A stretch of DNA of 64,000 nucleotides from Methylobacterium bullatum (GCA_902712845.1 LR743504.1:2578001-2642000); one strand, 5' to 3'. Shown: positions 29,132-39,128, numbered from the stretch's first letter. Program-made: numbers and translations. Notes: generated by a model from the letters alone, not told the origin.

Positions 29132-29623
29132 TCAGTCGGCATAAGGGTCGGGAATACCGAGGCCGTGCAGGGCTTCGGTCTCCAAGGCCTCCATGGCGTT
29201 CGCATCCGCGTCGCCGGTCTCGTGGTCCTGGCCGAGAAGATGAAGAGTGCCATGGATCAGAAGATGCGCGAGGTGATGTTGAAGCGGTTTTCCCTGCTCG
29301 GCACTCTCGCGCAGCATCGTGTCATACGCAAGAACGACATCGCCGAGGGGCACCGCGACACCGGCATGGGCGGGTTGCGGTGGGGCAGGAAAGGACAGGA
29401 CGTTGGTGGGCTTGTCCTTGCCGCGCCAGGTGCGGTTCAGATCCTGCACCACGGCATCGGTGGTGAGGAGCACGCTCACCTCCACCGGATGATCCGGCCC
29501 ATCGGGGGCAATGGCGATCCCCGCCTCGACCGCACGGACGACGAAGGCTTCGAGGTCCGGCAGCACGGATTGCCAGCGAGGGTCCTCCACGGCGACGTCG
29601 ATCTCGGATTCGATCTCGGGCAT
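29132..29623 (-). CDS. ybeY: Endoribonuclease YbeY
   Basis: 163 residues. YbeY is a zinc-dependent single-strand endoribonuclease needed for 16S rRNA 3' maturation and ribosome quality control. The zinc-binding motif HLLIHGTLHLLGQDH is complete, with three histidines in H-x3-H-x5-H spacing, and NVLSFPAPP precedes it. It starts five bases past the end of phoH, so the two are tightly linked. Confidence 0.95.
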   Translation of the reverse strand: MPEIESEIDVAVEDPRWQSVLPDLEAFVVRAVEAGIAIAPDGPDHPVEVSVLLTTDAVVQDLNRTWRGKDKPTNVLSFPAPPQPAHAGVAVPLGDVVLAYDTMLRESAEQGKPLQHHLAHLLIHGTLHLLGQDHETGDADANAMEALETEALHGLGIPDPYAD

Positions 29624-29628
29624 CGGCG

Positions 29629-30738
29629 TCAGGCCAGGGGACGGCGGCGGGACGTGAGCGAGCGATCCGCACCACCCTCGCCATGGGCGGCGGTCTCATA
29701 GGCCGTGACGATGCGGCGAACGAGGTCGTGGCGCACCACGTCGACGTCGCGGAAGGTGACCCGGCCGATCCCCTCGACGCCGTCGAGGATGTTCACGGCC
29801 TCCACGAGGCCGGATTTCTGGCCGGGCGGCAGATCGACCTGGCTCGGATCACCGGTGATGATCATCCGCGAGTTCTCGCCGAGACGGGTGAGGAACATCT
29901 TCATCTGCATCGAGGTGGTGTTCTGCGCCTCGTCGAGCAGGACCACGGCGTTGGTCAGGGTCCGCCCGCGCATGAAGGCCAGGGGCGCGATCTCGATGAC
30001 GCCGGTCTGCAGGCTGCGGTCCACATGCCGCGCCTCCATAAAGTCGTAGAGCGCGTCGTAGATCGGACGCAGGTAGGGATCGACCTTCTCGCGCATGTCG
30101 CCGGGCAGGAAGCCGAGGCGCTCGCCGGCCTCGACGGCGGGGCGCGACAGGATCAGCTTCTCCACATGGCCCTGTTCCAGCAGGGACACCGCGTAGCCCA
30201 CCGCGAGCCAGGTCTTGCCGGTGCCGGCGGGGCCTTCGGCGAAGACGAGCTCGTGGTTGCGCAGAAGCTTGATGTAGGTGTCCTGAGCCGCGTTCCTGGC
30301 TCGCACGGCGCCGCGCTTGCGCGTGGCGATCTGGTCGAAATGCGGGCGGTCCGGCTCGGCACTCACTTCGGCGGTGGGGAAGAGGTTGCCCTGGAGCGTC
30401 GTCTCCTGGATCGCTCCGTCGACATCGCCGAGGGTGAGGGCGGTACCGCTCGCCGTCACGCGGGCATAGAGCCGCTCGAAGACTTTGCGCGCCTTCTCGG
30501 CAGAATCCGGCGGCCCCTTCACCACGAGGTGGTTGCCCAGGGCCGTGGCGGTGACGGCGAGGCGCCGCTCGATATGGGCCACGTTCTGGTCGTACTGGCC
30601 GAAGACGAGGCTCGCGAGGCGGTTGTCGTCGAAGGTCAGCGATACGTCCACCGTCTCCACGATCTCACCTATCCGCGCCGCCGGCCCACGCCCCCGCAAG
30701 GGCGCCCCCCGTCCACTCAGACCGTCAGATGCCGGCAC
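29629..30738 (-). CDS. phoH: PhoH-like ATPase (YbeZ)
   Basis: 369 residues from the GTG at 30738, with AAGGAGA seven bases upstream. The Walker A motif is GPAGTGKTWLAVG, and Walker B is in NAVVLLDEAQNTTSMQMKMF. A small N-terminal KH-like domain (residues roughly 30-110) precedes the ATPase. It is an RNA-helicase-like ATPase that partners YbeY in rRNA processing. The first 20 residues, rich in Gly and Arg, look like a disordered extension. Confidence 0.94.
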   Translation of the reverse strand: MPASDGLSGRGAPLRGRGPAARIGEIVETVDVSLTFDDNRLASLVFGQYDQNVAHIERRLAVTATALGNHLVVKGPPDSAEKARKVFERLYARVTASGTALTLGDVDGAIQETTLQGNLFPTAEVSAEPDRPHFDQIATRKRGAVRARNAAQDTYIKLLRNHELVFAEGPAGTGKTWLAVGYAVSLLEQGHVEKLILSRPAVEAGERLGFLPGDMREKVDPYLRPIYDALYDFMEARHVDRSLQTGVIEIAPLAFMRGRTLTNAVVLLDEAQNTTSMQMKMFLTRLGENSRMIITGDPSQVDLPPGQKSGLVEAVNILDGVEGIGRVTFRDVDVVRHDLVRRIVTAYETAAHGEGGADRSLTSRRRPLA

Positions 30739-30849
30739 GCAGAGTCTCCTTGCTGTGGGTCTCGCGAGCGTTGCGAGTGAATTGAGAACGGCATGACGCG
30801 GCCGGCCCGTCGCCCGGGGCGGAGGTGCGATTCCGTGGCATGCGCGCTT

Positions 30850-32190
30850 TCAAGCGGCCGCCGCCTCGTCGGTGATGGCTTCGCCGAACAGGCTGTTCGA
30901 CCCGGCCCGGACCACGCGCACGGGCACGACCGTACCGATGGTAGCGGCCGGAGCATCGAATTGGACGGGCAGAAGATGCGGCGTCTTGCCGGCGACCTGC
31001 CCCGGATGGCGGCCGGCCTTCTCCACCAGCACCTCGACGACATGGCCCACGGCGGACGCGTTGAAGGCGTGGCGCTGGTCATCGAGCAAGGCCTGGAGGG
31101 CTGCCAGGCGCTCGGACTTCACGGCCTCGGGCACCGCGTCCTCGCGCTCGGCGGCGGGCGTACCGGGGCGCGGGCTGTATTTGAACGAATAAGCCGACGC
31201 GAAGCCGATCTCGGCCACGAGGCGCATCGTCTCGTCGAACTCCACGTCGGTCTCGCCGGGAAACCCAACGATGAAGTCGGAGGACAGGGCGATATCCGGC
31301 CGGACCCGGCGCACGCGCTCGATGAGCCGGCGATACTGGTCGCCCGTATGCTTGCGGTTCATCGCCTGCAGCACGCGGGTTGAGCCCGACTGAACCGGGA
31401 GGTGCAGGTAAGGCATCAGCGCGGCGATCTCCCCATGCGCCCGGATGAGGTCGTCAGCCATGTCGTTGGGGTGGCTCGTGGTGTAGCGCAGGCGCAGAAG
31501 GCCGGGGATCGCCTCGAGCGCGCGAATCAGCGCCGGGAGCGTCACCGGAACGCCGTCGGCGCCGGCCCCGTGATAGGCGTTGACGTTCTGCCCGATCAGC
31601 GTGAGTTCGCGTGCCCCGCCCCGAACGAGTTTGCGCGCCTCGTCCAGGATCGCCTCCACGGAGCGAGAGACTTCGGCGCCGCGCGTATAGGGCACGACGC
31701 AGAAGGCGCAGAATTTGTCGCAGCCTTCCTGCACGGTGAGGAAGGACGAGACCGCAGCCGTCCGCCGGATGGGCAGATGGTCGAACTTGTCCTCGACGGG
31801 AAACTCCGTGTCGACCACGCGCGTCGAGGCAGAACGGGTCAGGAGATCGGGCAGGCGATGATAGTTCTGCGGACCGACGACCACGTCGACCGAGGGCGCC
31901 CGCGCCAGGATCTCCTTGCCTTCGGCCTGCGCGACGCAGCCGGCGACCACGATCCGGGTGTCCAGGCCGGCCTCGGCTCGGGCCGTCTTCAGAACGCGCA
32001 GGCGCCCGAGTTCGGAGTAGACCTTGTCGGCGGCCTTCTCGCGGATGTGGCAGGTGTTGAGGACGACGACATCCGCCTCCTCGACGCTTTCCGTGGCGGC
32101 ATAGCCTTGGCTGGCGAGCAGGTCCGACATGCGGCCTGCATCGTAGGCGTTCATCTGGCAGCCGTAGGATTTGACGAAGGCTTTCTTCAA
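30850..32190 (-). CDS. miaB: tRNA-2-methylthio-N6-dimethylallyladenosine synthase
   Basis: 446 residues starting with TTG, giving [20 protein letters not shown]. MiaB is a radical-SAM enzyme that methylthiolates i6A at position 37 of tRNAs reading UNN codons. The N-terminal UPF0004 domain carries cysteines in YGCQMN, NTCHIRE and AGCVAQAEG for one iron-sulfur cluster. The radical-SAM cluster motif is [15 protein letters not shown], and the C-terminal TRAM domain ends in [11 protein letters not shown]. Lies upstream of phoH with a 111-base gap. Confidence 0.96.
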   Translation of the reverse strand: MKKAFVKSYGCQMNAYDAGRMSDLLASQGYAATESVEEADVVVLNTCHIREKAADKVYSELGRLRVLKTARAEAGLDTRIVVAGCVAQAEGKEILARAPSVDVVVGPQNYHRLPDLLTRSASTRVVDTEFPVEDKFDHLPIRRTAAVSSFLTVQEGCDKFCAFCVVPYTRGAEVSRSVEAILDEARKLVRGGARELTLIGQNVNAYHGAGADGVPVTLPALIRALEAIPGLLRLRYTTSHPNDMADDLIRAHGEIAALMPYLHLPVQSGSTRVLQAMNRKHTGDQYRRLIERVRRVRPDIALSSDFIVGFPGETDVEFDETMRLVAEIGFASAYSFKYSPRPGTPAAEREDAVPEAVKSERLAALQALLDDQRHAFNASAVGHVVEVLVEKAGRHPGQVAGKTPHLLPVQFDAPAATIGTVVPVRVVRAGSNSLFGEAITDEAAAA

Positions 32191-32454
32191 CGCGACCGTT
32201 CCAGCACCTTATGAACCTCAGGCGTCGCTCGGACGCCCATTGCTGTCGGCGGTGCTACCACGTTTCACCCGGCCCGTCGCTTCCTCACGATACTCTACGC
32301 GCGACCGCGACAAAGACTGACCTTCACCGAACGCCGTGACGTCTTGCTGCACCGCAATCACGCAGGGCGACAATGAACATCGTTGTCCGAACGAACTCGG
32401 GAGATCGACGCTTTTGCGGCCATCGAGCCGCCGATCATGGGCGCCTGGAGGGAG

Positions 32455-33327
32455 TCAGGCGGCGATATCTGAGGCAGGCAACGTCTCGGCGGCGCGTGGC
32501 GGAGCCGATTGAACTGCCGTCCCGGTCTCCCACCGTCCCGTCACCGAGGCCTGCATTGCCCTGCGCACCGAGGCCTCGGCCATGGCTGTGGCGCGCTTGC
32601 GGTCCGTCCCGGCCTCGAAGGCGATGGGATCGCCCCAGACCACGTGGACGTCGATCGGACCGTCCCGGAGGAACACCGCGAGATGCGGCGCGAGTTCCAT
32701 GTCGCCGTACCAGGCGATGCCCGGCCGCTCCGAGCGGACCACGGGCAGGCCGTTGCGGCGCGGATAGGTGAGGGCGAGGGGCTGAAGCCGCACCCTGTCG
32801 CGCGAACCGCCCTCGGCATCGATGGCGGCGCGGGCGGCACCCACCAGGGAAGAGCGGAACGGCAGCAGCCGCGTTCCATCGCCCGTGGTGCCTTCGGCAA
32901 AGAGCACGATGAGATCGCCGTCGGTCAACCGGCCCGCCACCGTGGCGTTGACGCTAGCGGTGGCCGCACGGCGCGCCCGGTCGATGAAGACGGTGCGCTG
33001 GAGCCGGGCCAGGGTTCCCACCACGGGCCAGCCGGAAATCTCCGATTTCGCCACGAAGGAGAGCGGCCGCAGCGACCCGAGGACGAGGATATCGAGCCAG
33101 GAGATGTGATTGGACAGGACGAGGGCCGGCTCGCCGAGGGCAGGCGGGGTGCCACTCTGCGTCACCCTCACCGAGAACAGCGCCAGGAACACCCGGTGGA
33201 AGTAGGTCGGCGTATGCGCGGCGATGCGCCCCCGCCCGAACTTGAGGCTCAGGAGGTGCGGCCCGACCAGCAACGCGAAGGCGACGACGCAGATCAGGAG
33301 CCGGAAGACGGTGCCGAGACGCGTCAT
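32455..33327 (-). CDS. Lysophospholipid acyltransferase (PlsC-like)
   Basis: 290 residues with a membrane helix at residues 8-25. The acyltransferase motifs are visible: NHISWLDILV (H-x4-D), FIDRARRAAT and FAEGTTGDGTRLLPF. It adds an acyl chain to a lyso-lipid, most likely 1-acyl-glycerol-3-phosphate to phosphatidate at the inner membrane; OlsA-type ornithine-lipid acyltransferase is an alternative. A 264-base gap to miaB shows nothing I can name. Confidence 0.88.
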   Translation of the reverse strand: MTRLGTVFRLLICVVAFALLVGPHLLSLKFGRGRIAAHTPTYFHRVFLALFSVRVTQSGTPPALGEPALVLSNHISWLDILVLGSLRPLSFVAKSEISGWPVVGTLARLQRTVFIDRARRAATASVNATVAGRLTDGDLIVLFAEGTTGDGTRLLPFRSSLVGAARAAIDAEGGSRDRVRLQPLALTYPRRNGLPVVRSERPGIAWYGDMELAPHLAVFLRDGPIDVHVVWGDPIAFEAGTDRKRATAMAEASVRRAMQASVTGRWETGTAVQSAPPRAAETLPASDIAA

Positions 33328-33354
33328 CGTCCGCCGCCGGTCACGACTCGCGGC

Positions 33355-33876
33355 TCACGACAGGGACGCCGTCATGGTGAAGGCGGTGGCGCGGCTGCCA
33401 TCGGGGCGGGCATAATACCCCGTCCGCTCGCCGACCTGCTTGAACCCGTGACGGGCATAGAGCTTCAAGGCGGCGGCGTTGCCCTCGTCGACCTCGAGAT
33501 GGACGTTGCGCACGCCGCTCAATGCCAGATGCCCGAGATGCTCGCGCACGAGCTTGTGGCTCAGACCCCCACCGCGCATGGCAGGCGCCAGGACGACGGT
33601 GAGAATCTCGGCCTCGTCGGCCACGCGGCGCGAGAGAATGAAGCCCTGGATCGAACCGGCCCGCCACAGGGCATGGGCCTCGGTGGAGCGCTCGCACAGC
33701 ATCCGCTCGAATTCATGGGCATCCCACGGCCGCGCGAAGGCGGTGGCATGGAGGCGGGCGAGGGCGGCGGCGGAGGAGGAATCGCGCAGAGGCGTGACAT
33801 AGGGCTCGCCACCCCAGGCGTCCCACCAGGCCAGCCACCAATCGAGAGCCCAGAGCGGAGAGACGGGACGATTCAT
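33355..33876 (-). CDS. rimI: Ribosomal-protein-alanine N-acetyltransferase RimI-like
   Basis: 173 residues of the GNAT fold. Acetyl-CoA-binding region: VVLAPAMRGGGLSHKLVREH, then the RimI-like HLEVDEGNAAALKLYARHGF. RimI acetylates the N-terminus of ribosomal protein S18. The start ATG overlaps the tsaB stop by four bases (ATGA), and tsaB-rimI is a widely conserved pair, which supports the assignment. Confidence 0.9.
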   Translation of the reverse strand: MNRPVSPLWALDWWLAWWDAWGGEPYVTPLRDSSSAAALARLHATAFARPWDAHEFERMLCERSTEAHALWRAGSIQGFILSRRVADEAEILTVVLAPAMRGGGLSHKLVREHLGHLALSGVRNVHLEVDEGNAAALKLYARHGFKQVGERTGYYARPDGSRATAFTMTASLS

Positions 33877-34559
33877 CGACGGGCCAGCCTCGCGTGATCC
33901 TGGGGAGTGGCGTCCGGTCCGCGCAGATAGAGCGGACGTGCCAGGGCTTGGGCGGGGTCGGCCAGCATGCCGAGGGAGGCGATCCAGGCGATCTGCGGCG
34001 GGCCGGCATCGCTGACCGTCGCGGCGATGCCGCGGGACCTGAGCAGGCTCGACAGGGCGGGCGCTCCGGACCCGACCAGGGTGACGGTGTCGCGACCCAC
34101 GTGATCGGCCGCTTCCTCAAGCCGCAACAGGCTCGGAGGCACCACGATGCCTTCCGCCATGTTCATGGCCTGAAAATAGACGGAGCCGTGCCGGGCATCG
34201 ATCGCGGCCGCGATCAGGCCCTGGCCGTTCGTGGCGAGGAGCGGTGCCAGGAGCCCCGAGAGAGTGGTGACGCCGACCACCGGAATCTGTGCCGCGAGGC
34301 CGACGGCCCGGGCAGCCGACAGGCCGACGCGCAGACCGGTATAGCTCCCGGGACCGACGGTGACGGCGACCCGGTCGAGGCTCTCGAACCCGCCCTCCAC
34401 CCGCGCCATCACGCGTTCGAGCATGGGAAGCAGCGCCTCGGCATGGCCACGGGCCAGCGTCATGGATTCTTCGGCGAGGAGATCGTCGGAGAGATCCGTC
34501 GCGATGCAGACGGAGCAGGCGTCGAGCGCCGTGTCGATAGCCAGGATACGCAACGTCAC
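33873..34559 (-). CDS. tsaB: tRNA threonylcarbamoyladenosine protein TsaB
   Basis: 228 residues starting at GTG (TLRILAIDTALDACSVCI). TsaB is an inactive ASKHA-fold partner of TsaD in forming t6A37 of ANN-decoding tRNAs. The conserved VTVGPGSYTGLRVGLSAARA is present. It is translationally coupled to rimI by overlap. TsaD itself is not in this window. Confidence 0.94.
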   Translation of the reverse strand: MTLRILAIDTALDACSVCIATDLSDDLLAEESMTLARGHAEALLPMLERVMARVEGGFESLDRVAVTVGPGSYTGLRVGLSAARAVGLAAQIPVVGVTTLSGLLAPLLATNGQGLIAAAIDARHGSVYFQAMNMAEGIVVPPSLLRLEEAADHVGRDTVTLVGSGAPALSSLLRSRGIAATVSDAGPPQIAWIASLGMLADPAQALARPLYLRGPDATPQDHARLARR

Positions 34560-34600
34560 TCCAGATCGGGATGCCCGTCGGGCATGGGAGTTTAGGACGG

Positions 34601-34631
34601 AAAAGGCCGCCCCGTCAGTGCGGAGCGGCCT
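34601..34631 (-). terminator. Terminator after NifU-like gene
   Basis: On the minus strand AGGCCGCTCCG and GGGGCGGCCT form a stem with a short loop, followed by TTTT (A run at 34601-34604). It lies 46 bases past the stop of the NifU-like gene, just before the tsaB promoter region. Confidence 0.8.
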
Positions 34632-34676
34632 CTAAAGCGACGAAGGACGCGGGGTGTTGCGCGCTTGCGACGGCGA

Positions 34677-35243
34677 TCAGACCGCCTGGACCTCGCGCAC
34701 CTCGGGGAGGAAGTGCTTGAACAGGTTCTGCACGCCGTGCCGGAGGGTGGCGGTGGAAGACGGGCAGCCGGAACAGGCACCCTTCATTTCCAGGTAGACC
34801 ACGCCCTCCTTGAAGCCGCGGAAGGTGATGTCGCCGCCATCGCTGGCGACAGCCGGACGCACACGGGTCTCGAGAAGGTCCTTGATGGTCACGACGGTGT
34901 CGTGGTCCGCCTCGTCGTAGAACTCCTCCGCGTCGTCGCCGCCGAGGACGACGCCCTCGGCCAGGACCGGGGCGCCCGACTGGAAGTGCTCCATGATCGC
35001 ACCGAGGATCGCGGGCTTCACCTGCGGCCAGCCATGCTCGTTCTCGATCTTCGTCACCGAGATGAAGTCGTGGCCGAAATACACCCCCGCGACACCGGGT
35101 ACGTCGAACAGGCGCTGCGCCAGGGGAGAGCGCGCAGCGGATTCGGCATCGCGCGCCTCGAAGGTCGATTCGGGCAGGACCACGCGGCCGGGAAGGAACT
35201 TCAGGGTGGCGGGGTTCGGGGTGGCTTCGGTCTGGATGAACAT
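34677..35243 (-). CDS. NifU-family Fe-S scaffold/carrier protein
   Basis: 188 residues from the ATG at 35243 ([20 protein letters not shown]). Residues 1-90 are an Nfu N-terminal domain and the C-terminal part is the NifU-like domain with the cluster-binding motif [10 protein letters not shown] (C-x2-C). It probably transfers 4Fe-4S clusters to target enzymes such as MiaB or LeuCD. The open frame extends a few codons upstream of the ATG, but the family start is at 35243. Confidence 0.93.
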   Translation of the reverse strand: MFIQTEATPNPATLKFLPGRVVLPESTFEARDAESAARSPLAQRLFDVPGVAGVYFGHDFISVTKIENEHGWPQVKPAILGAIMEHFQSGAPVLAEGVVLGGDDAEEFYDEADHDTVVTIKDLLETRVRPAVASDGGDITFRGFKEGVVYLEMKGACSGCPSSTATLRHGVQNLFKHFLPEVREVQAV

Positions 35244-35519
35244 GGCTTTGATGTATCCTCGTCCGCTGCGCCGGTTCAAGGCCGGCCGGGAAGGGCGCCG
35301 GGAATGGCCCGCGCCTCTGTATTCATGTGGACCGCGCGCGGGATTTTCTCAACCGGCACACCTCCGCGGTCATGCCCCCGACGCGCTTTCACTGTGCAGG
35401 ATGTCGACAAGCGTCGATGCTTCCTGTATGGCCCGCGGCAACTCAAAACAGGATGCCGAAATCCTGACGCACGCATTCCCCTCCTGGGATCGCGGGCGCG
35501 CACCGGCAGGAACTTGACC

Positions 35520-35975
35520 ATGAACATCATCCAGCAGCTCGAGCAGGAGCAGATCGCTGCGCTCGGCAAGACCATTCCCGACTTCCAGCCCGGCGACACG
35601 GTGACCGTGAACGTCAAGGTGAAGGAAGGCGAGCGCACCCGCGTGCAGGCCTATGAAGGCGTGTGCATCGCGCGCTCCGGTGGCGGCCTCAACGAGAGCT
35701 TCACCGTCCGCAAGATTTCCTACGGCGAGGGCGTCGAGCGCGTCTTCCCGGTCTACTCCCCGATGATCGATTCGATCGCCGTCGTGCGCCGCGGCAAGGT
35801 GCGTCGCGCCAAGCTGTACTACCTGCGCGATCGTCGCGGTAAGTCGGCCCGTATCGTCGAGCGCGCCGACCGTCCCGCCGAGAAGGCCGCCAAGGCCGAT
35901 GCCTCGAAGGCCAACAAGGACGCCCGCAAGGCAGAGAAGGCCGCGAAGTCTGCTGCAAAGACCGCTGCCGAGTAA
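35520..35975 (+). CDS. rplS: 50S ribosomal protein L19
   Basis: 151 residues from the ATG at 35520. L19 sits at the 30S-50S interface. The core ([20 protein letters not shown], then [20 protein letters not shown], ending [16 protein letters not shown]) is complete. It is followed by an extra tail of about 35 residues made mostly of Ala and Lys. The usual neighbours rimM and trmD are not adjacent. A 240-base gap upstream probably holds its promoter and leader, and a strong terminator follows. Confidence 0.96.
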   Translation: MNIIQQLEQEQIAALGKTIPDFQPGDTVTVNVKVKEGERTRVQAYEGVCIARSGGGLNESFTVRKISYGEGVERVFPVYSPMIDSIAVVRRGKVRRAKLYYLRDRRGKSARIVERADRPAEKAAKADASKANKDARKAEKAAKSAAKTAAE

Positions 35976-36004
35976 GCTGTCCGGCGCGGCTCGTTAGAAT
36001 TGCG

Positions 36005-36031
36005 AAAGGCCGGGCATCGCCCGGCCTTTTT
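36005..36031 (+). terminator. Rho-independent terminator of rplS
   Basis: AAAGGCCGGGC (36005-36015) pairs with GCCCGGCCTTT (36019-36029) around a three-base loop and runs into five T (36027-36031). It lies 30 bases past the rplS stop. Confidence 0.92.
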
Positions 36032-36122
36032 CGTTGGCGGATGGACGCCACATCGGCATCCATCCCAAATCGGTCTCGCATCCCGGAACATGCTCGACCC
36101 GCCCCATCTTCGATTGCACCAT

Positions 36123-36377
36123 TTACGAGGACGGATTGGCCGGCACGAGGATCATCTCCATTCGCCCGCCACGGGGGAAGGGGATCATTTTCATGTCCTG
36201 CTTCGGCGCGGGGCTCATCATCCGCGACGGCTCATAGCGCTGGTCGATCGCATGGGTCGCGTCGATATCCTGGTGGCGTTGTTGGACGCCGCGCTTTCCC
36301 GAGGTCTGAGCGAGCGCAGCCGATGAGACTGTCGCAAGAACGAGCACGGCAGCAATTGCTACTTTTTTGTACAACAT
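36123..36377 (-). CDS. Small secreted protein, unknown function
   Basis: 84 residues. The N-terminus MLYKKVAIAAVLVLATVSSA is a signal peptide with an ALAQ cleavage site. The mature part of about 60 residues is polar and Met/Pro-rich (RMMSPAPKQDMKMIPFPRGG). AAGGAAG sits four bases before the ATG, which supports real translation. No domain recognised. It may be periplasmic. Confidence 0.7.
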   Translation of the reverse strand: MLYKKVAIAAVLVLATVSSAALAQTSGKRGVQQRHQDIDATHAIDQRYEPSRMMSPAPKQDMKMIPFPRGGRMEMILVPANPSS

Positions 36378-36876
36378 GATCTTCCTTAGTGCATGTTTCA
36401 GCTACATAAGGATCAACGGGCGGCCAACAATGCCTAATCCTACGCCAATAAGCCCAGTCCGTGAACAAGGTGCGGCGTCACACGGGCCAACAGGAAATCC
36501 GTGACATTGCGTTCGGAGGGGTGGATTAACCGACTGACGCGATCCGAACGTGGTCTCATCAAGGCAACGCGAGGAGGACCATCAGCAAGATGGCGGTATA
36601 TAGCAGATCAGATCGAGTTTTTACTTTTGAGATCAATTTCGATAAGTATCGATCGATATCCGCATCATCTTACAGAACCGATCGGGCCATTTGGGTCCAG
36701 GTGATGAGAGGACGTCTTCCGAATCATTCCCTCGGGCCGGAGCCCCAGCCGTCATAGTCCGAGGCAGCGACCGGCGCAGCCTCGGAGGAAGGGTGGGCTT
36801 CATCAGCGTCCCGTAGAGGGCGCATCGGTGGTCGGGTCGGCCGATCGAACGACGATGTCCCGACCCCCTCACACCA
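36378..36876. other. Gap with an AT-rich patch
   Basis: No gene seen in these 499 bases. The part nearest the small secreted gene probably holds its promoter. A clearly AT-rich patch runs from about 36590 to 36665 with runs such as TTTTTACTTTTGAG; the rest is of normal GC. Confidence 0.4.
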
Positions 36877-38067
36877 CTATCCCCGGCGCAGGGCCTCGAG
36901 CACCTTGCCGCCCGGCCGCCCGGTCTGCGGCATGCCGAGTTCGCGCTCGATGGCCTTGATGGCGTCGCGGGTCTTGGCGCCGACCTTGCCGTCCGGCTCG
37001 CCGACGTCGTAGCCCCGAGCCGCCAGTCGGGTCTGAAGGTCGCGGCGCTCGGCGCGCGACAGGGGCGGATCGTCGGTGGGCCATTGAGCCTGGACGCCAG
37101 TGCGGCCGCGCAGGCGGTCGGACAGCACCGCGATGGCGAGGCCATAGGATTCGGCGGCGTTGTAGGAATAGAGCGCGTCGAAATTCCGGGTCACCAGGAA
37201 AGCCGGACCGTTGGCGCCGGCCGGGAGCAGGATGCCGGCGGGACCATCGCCGGAGAGCGGGCGTCCGTCGATCCGGGTAACGCCCATGGAGGCCCAGTGC
37301 GCCACCGCGTGCTTGTTCTTGCGCCCGGCGGCCCCAGCATTGAAGCCCTTCGGCACGCGCACCTCGTAGCCCCAGGGCTGGCCGTTCGACCATTTGGCCA
37401 CGCGCAGGAAGTTGGCGGTGGAGGCCACCGCGTCGGGTACCGAATCCACGAGATCGCGGCGCCCGTCGCCGTCGCCGTCGACGGCGAGGCGCTGGTAGGT
37501 GGTGGGCATGAACTGGGTCTGGCCGAAGGCGCCGGCCCATGACCCCGTGAGGCGGGACGGGTCGATATCGCCGCGCTCGATGATCTTCAGGGTCGCCATC
37601 AACTCGCCCTTGAAGAAGCCCGCGCGGCGATGATTCGAGCAGATCAGGGTGGCGAAGGATTGAACCAGCGGCATCTTGCCGAGGTTCTTGCCGAAGTTCG
37701 ATTCGACACCCCAGACGGCGGCAATGGTGTAGCGGTCGACGCCATAGCGCGCCTCGGCATTGGCAAGGGCTTGGCCGTGCTGCTTCATCGCCGCCTTGCC
37801 GTCGTCCACGCGCTCCTCGTCGACGAGGGCAGCTATGTAGTCCCAGATCGGCGTCTTGAATTCGGGCTGCGCCTGGGAGAGTTCGATGACCTTGTCGTCG
37901 AAGGCGATGCCGTCGGTCGCCGCGCGGAAGGTCTGGGCCGAGATCCCCTGCGAGGCCGCCTCCGCCTGAAGCGAGGCGAGGCAGGAGCGGAAGTCGGCCT
38001 TGGCCGGTACGGACGCTGCCGCACTCGCGAGGCAGAGGAAGGCGGTCAGCTTCGCGCGCGGCGTCAT
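36877..38067 (-). CDS. Lytic murein transglycosylase, MltB type
   Basis: 396 residues from the ATG at 38067. Signal peptide at residues 1-25, then the SLT_2 domain: AVWGVESNFGKNLG with the catalytic Glu, GAFGQTQFMPTTY, and YNAAESYGLAIAVLSDRL. A C-terminal peptidoglycan-binding domain (LQTRLAARGYDVGEPDGKVG) ends the protein. It cleaves the glycan chain of peptidoglycan to an anhydro sugar in the periplasm. No lipobox, so it is soluble, unlike E. coli MltB. Confidence 0.93.
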   Translation of the reverse strand: MTPRAKLTAFLCLASAAASVPAKADFRSCLASLQAEAASQGISAQTFRAATDGIAFDDKVIELSQAQPEFKTPIWDYIAALVDEERVDDGKAAMKQHGQALANAEARYGVDRYTIAAVWGVESNFGKNLGKMPLVQSFATLICSNHRRAGFFKGELMATLKIIERGDIDPSRLTGSWAGAFGQTQFMPTTYQRLAVDGDGDGRRDLVDSVPDAVASTANFLRVAKWSNGQPWGYEVRVPKGFNAGAAGRKNKHAVAHWASMGVTRIDGRPLSGDGPAGILLPAGANGPAFLVTRNFDALYSYNAAESYGLAIAVLSDRLRGRTGVQAQWPTDDPPLSRAERRDLQTRLAARGYDVGEPDGKVGAKTRDAIKAIERELGMPQTGRPGGKVLEALRRG

Positions 38068-38147
38068 GGGCGGTCTCCCGGCGGGTTTCGGCGTTTCCCG
38101 ACCTTTAAGCCGCGCGCATGGTAAACGAACCGTGATGATGTCGGCGC

Positions 38148-38750
38148 TCAGGCAAATCCGCGCGTGGCGAGCTTCTCCTCGTAGGCCTCGATCTTCGGCG
38201 CGCGCATGAGGGTCAGGCCGATCTCGTCGAGACCGTTGAGCAGGCTTTCCTTGCGCCCGGAATCGATATCGAAATGCAGGGTGCCGCCATCCGGGCCCTT
38301 GATGGTCTGGCTCTCGAGATCGATCGTCAGGGTGGCGTTGGCGCCGCGCTCGGCATCGTCGAACAGCTTCTCCAGATCCTCCGGCGACACGATGATGGCG
38401 AGGATGCCGTTCTTGGCGCAGTTGTTGAAGAAGATGTCGGCGAAGCTCGTGGAGATGATGCAGCGGATGCCAAAATCGGCGAGCGCCCAGGGCGCGTGTT
38501 CCCGCGACGAGCCGCAGCCGAAATTGTCGCCGGCCACCAGCACCTTGGCGTTGCGATAGGCCGGCTGGTTGAGGACGAAATCCGGGTTCTCGGAGCCGTC
38601 GTCGTTGTAGCGCATCTCGGAGAACAGGCCCTTGCCGAGCCCGGTGCGCTTGATCGTCTTGAGATACTGTTTCGGGATGATCCGGTCGGTATCGACATTG
38701 GTGATGCGCATCGGCGCGGCAACGCCGGTGAGGGTGGTGAACTTTTCCAT
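38148..38750 (-). CDS. leuD: 3-isopropylmalate dehydratase small subunit
   Basis: 200 residues from the ATG at 38750, the usual LeuD length. It forms the swivel domain that pairs with LeuC to isomerise isopropylmalate in leucine synthesis. Conserved [16 protein letters not shown] and [18 protein letters not shown] are present. leuC is not in the window. No leader peptide or attenuator is obvious. Confidence 0.96.
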   Translation of the reverse strand: MEKFTTLTGVAAPMRITNVDTDRIIPKQYLKTIKRTGLGKGLFSEMRYNDDGSENPDFVLNQPAYRNAKVLVAGDNFGCGSSREHAPWALADFGIRCIISTSFADIFFNNCAKNGILAIIVSPEDLEKLFDDAERGANATLTIDLESQTIKGPDGGTLHFDIDSGRKESLLNGLDEIGLTLMRAPKIEAYEEKLATRGFA

Positions 38751-38787
38751 GATGCTTCGCCGTTCGTGAACCGGGCCGTCGCCCACG

Positions 38788-38809
38788 CCTCTCCCGCGCT
38801 CGGGAGAGG
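38788..38809. repeat. 8-bp CCTCTCCC palindrome upstream of leuD
   Basis: CCTCTCCC (38788-38795) pairs with GGGAGAGG (38802-38809) around a six-base loop. Resembles the CTCTCC/GGAGAG element at 42878. Confidence 0.45.
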
Positions 38810-38942
38810 AAGGGCAATCACCGGATGATCCTGTTTCCTCTCCTTACCAGTCGCCTTGGCATCTCGAAAGCAGGCGGTGCCATCTCGTAGCCGTCACGCA
38901 ACTTGGCTATGCTTATCGTCGACGGACAACCGGGGCGACGCG

Positions 38943-39113
38943 ATGAACGAGACGAGCAATCAGTTCAAGAAGGCGCCCAAGCGCAAAAAGGAAAAGGCCC
39001 GGAGCGTTTCCGTGTCACCGGAAATGCGCCAGGCCTATGCCGATCTCATCAAGGAGCGCGAAGAACGCGAGGCCTATGCCCAGCACCTGCCCGCCGAGGG
39101 CGGCAAGCGCTGA
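38943..39113 (+). CDS. Small basic hypothetical protein
   Basis: 56 residues from the ATG at 38943, with GGGGCGA a few bases upstream. It is strongly charged: a Lys-rich N-terminus (KKAPKRKKEKARS) and a helix-prone Glu/Arg C-terminus (DLIKEREEREAYAQHLP). No family recognised. It is convergent with ccr. Being short, it could be spurious, but composition and the start site favour a real gene. Confidence 0.55.
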   Translation: MNETSNQFKKAPKRKKEKARSVSVSPEMRQAYADLIKEREEREAYAQHLPAEGGKR

Positions 39114-39128
39114 GCACGGTTCTCGACC

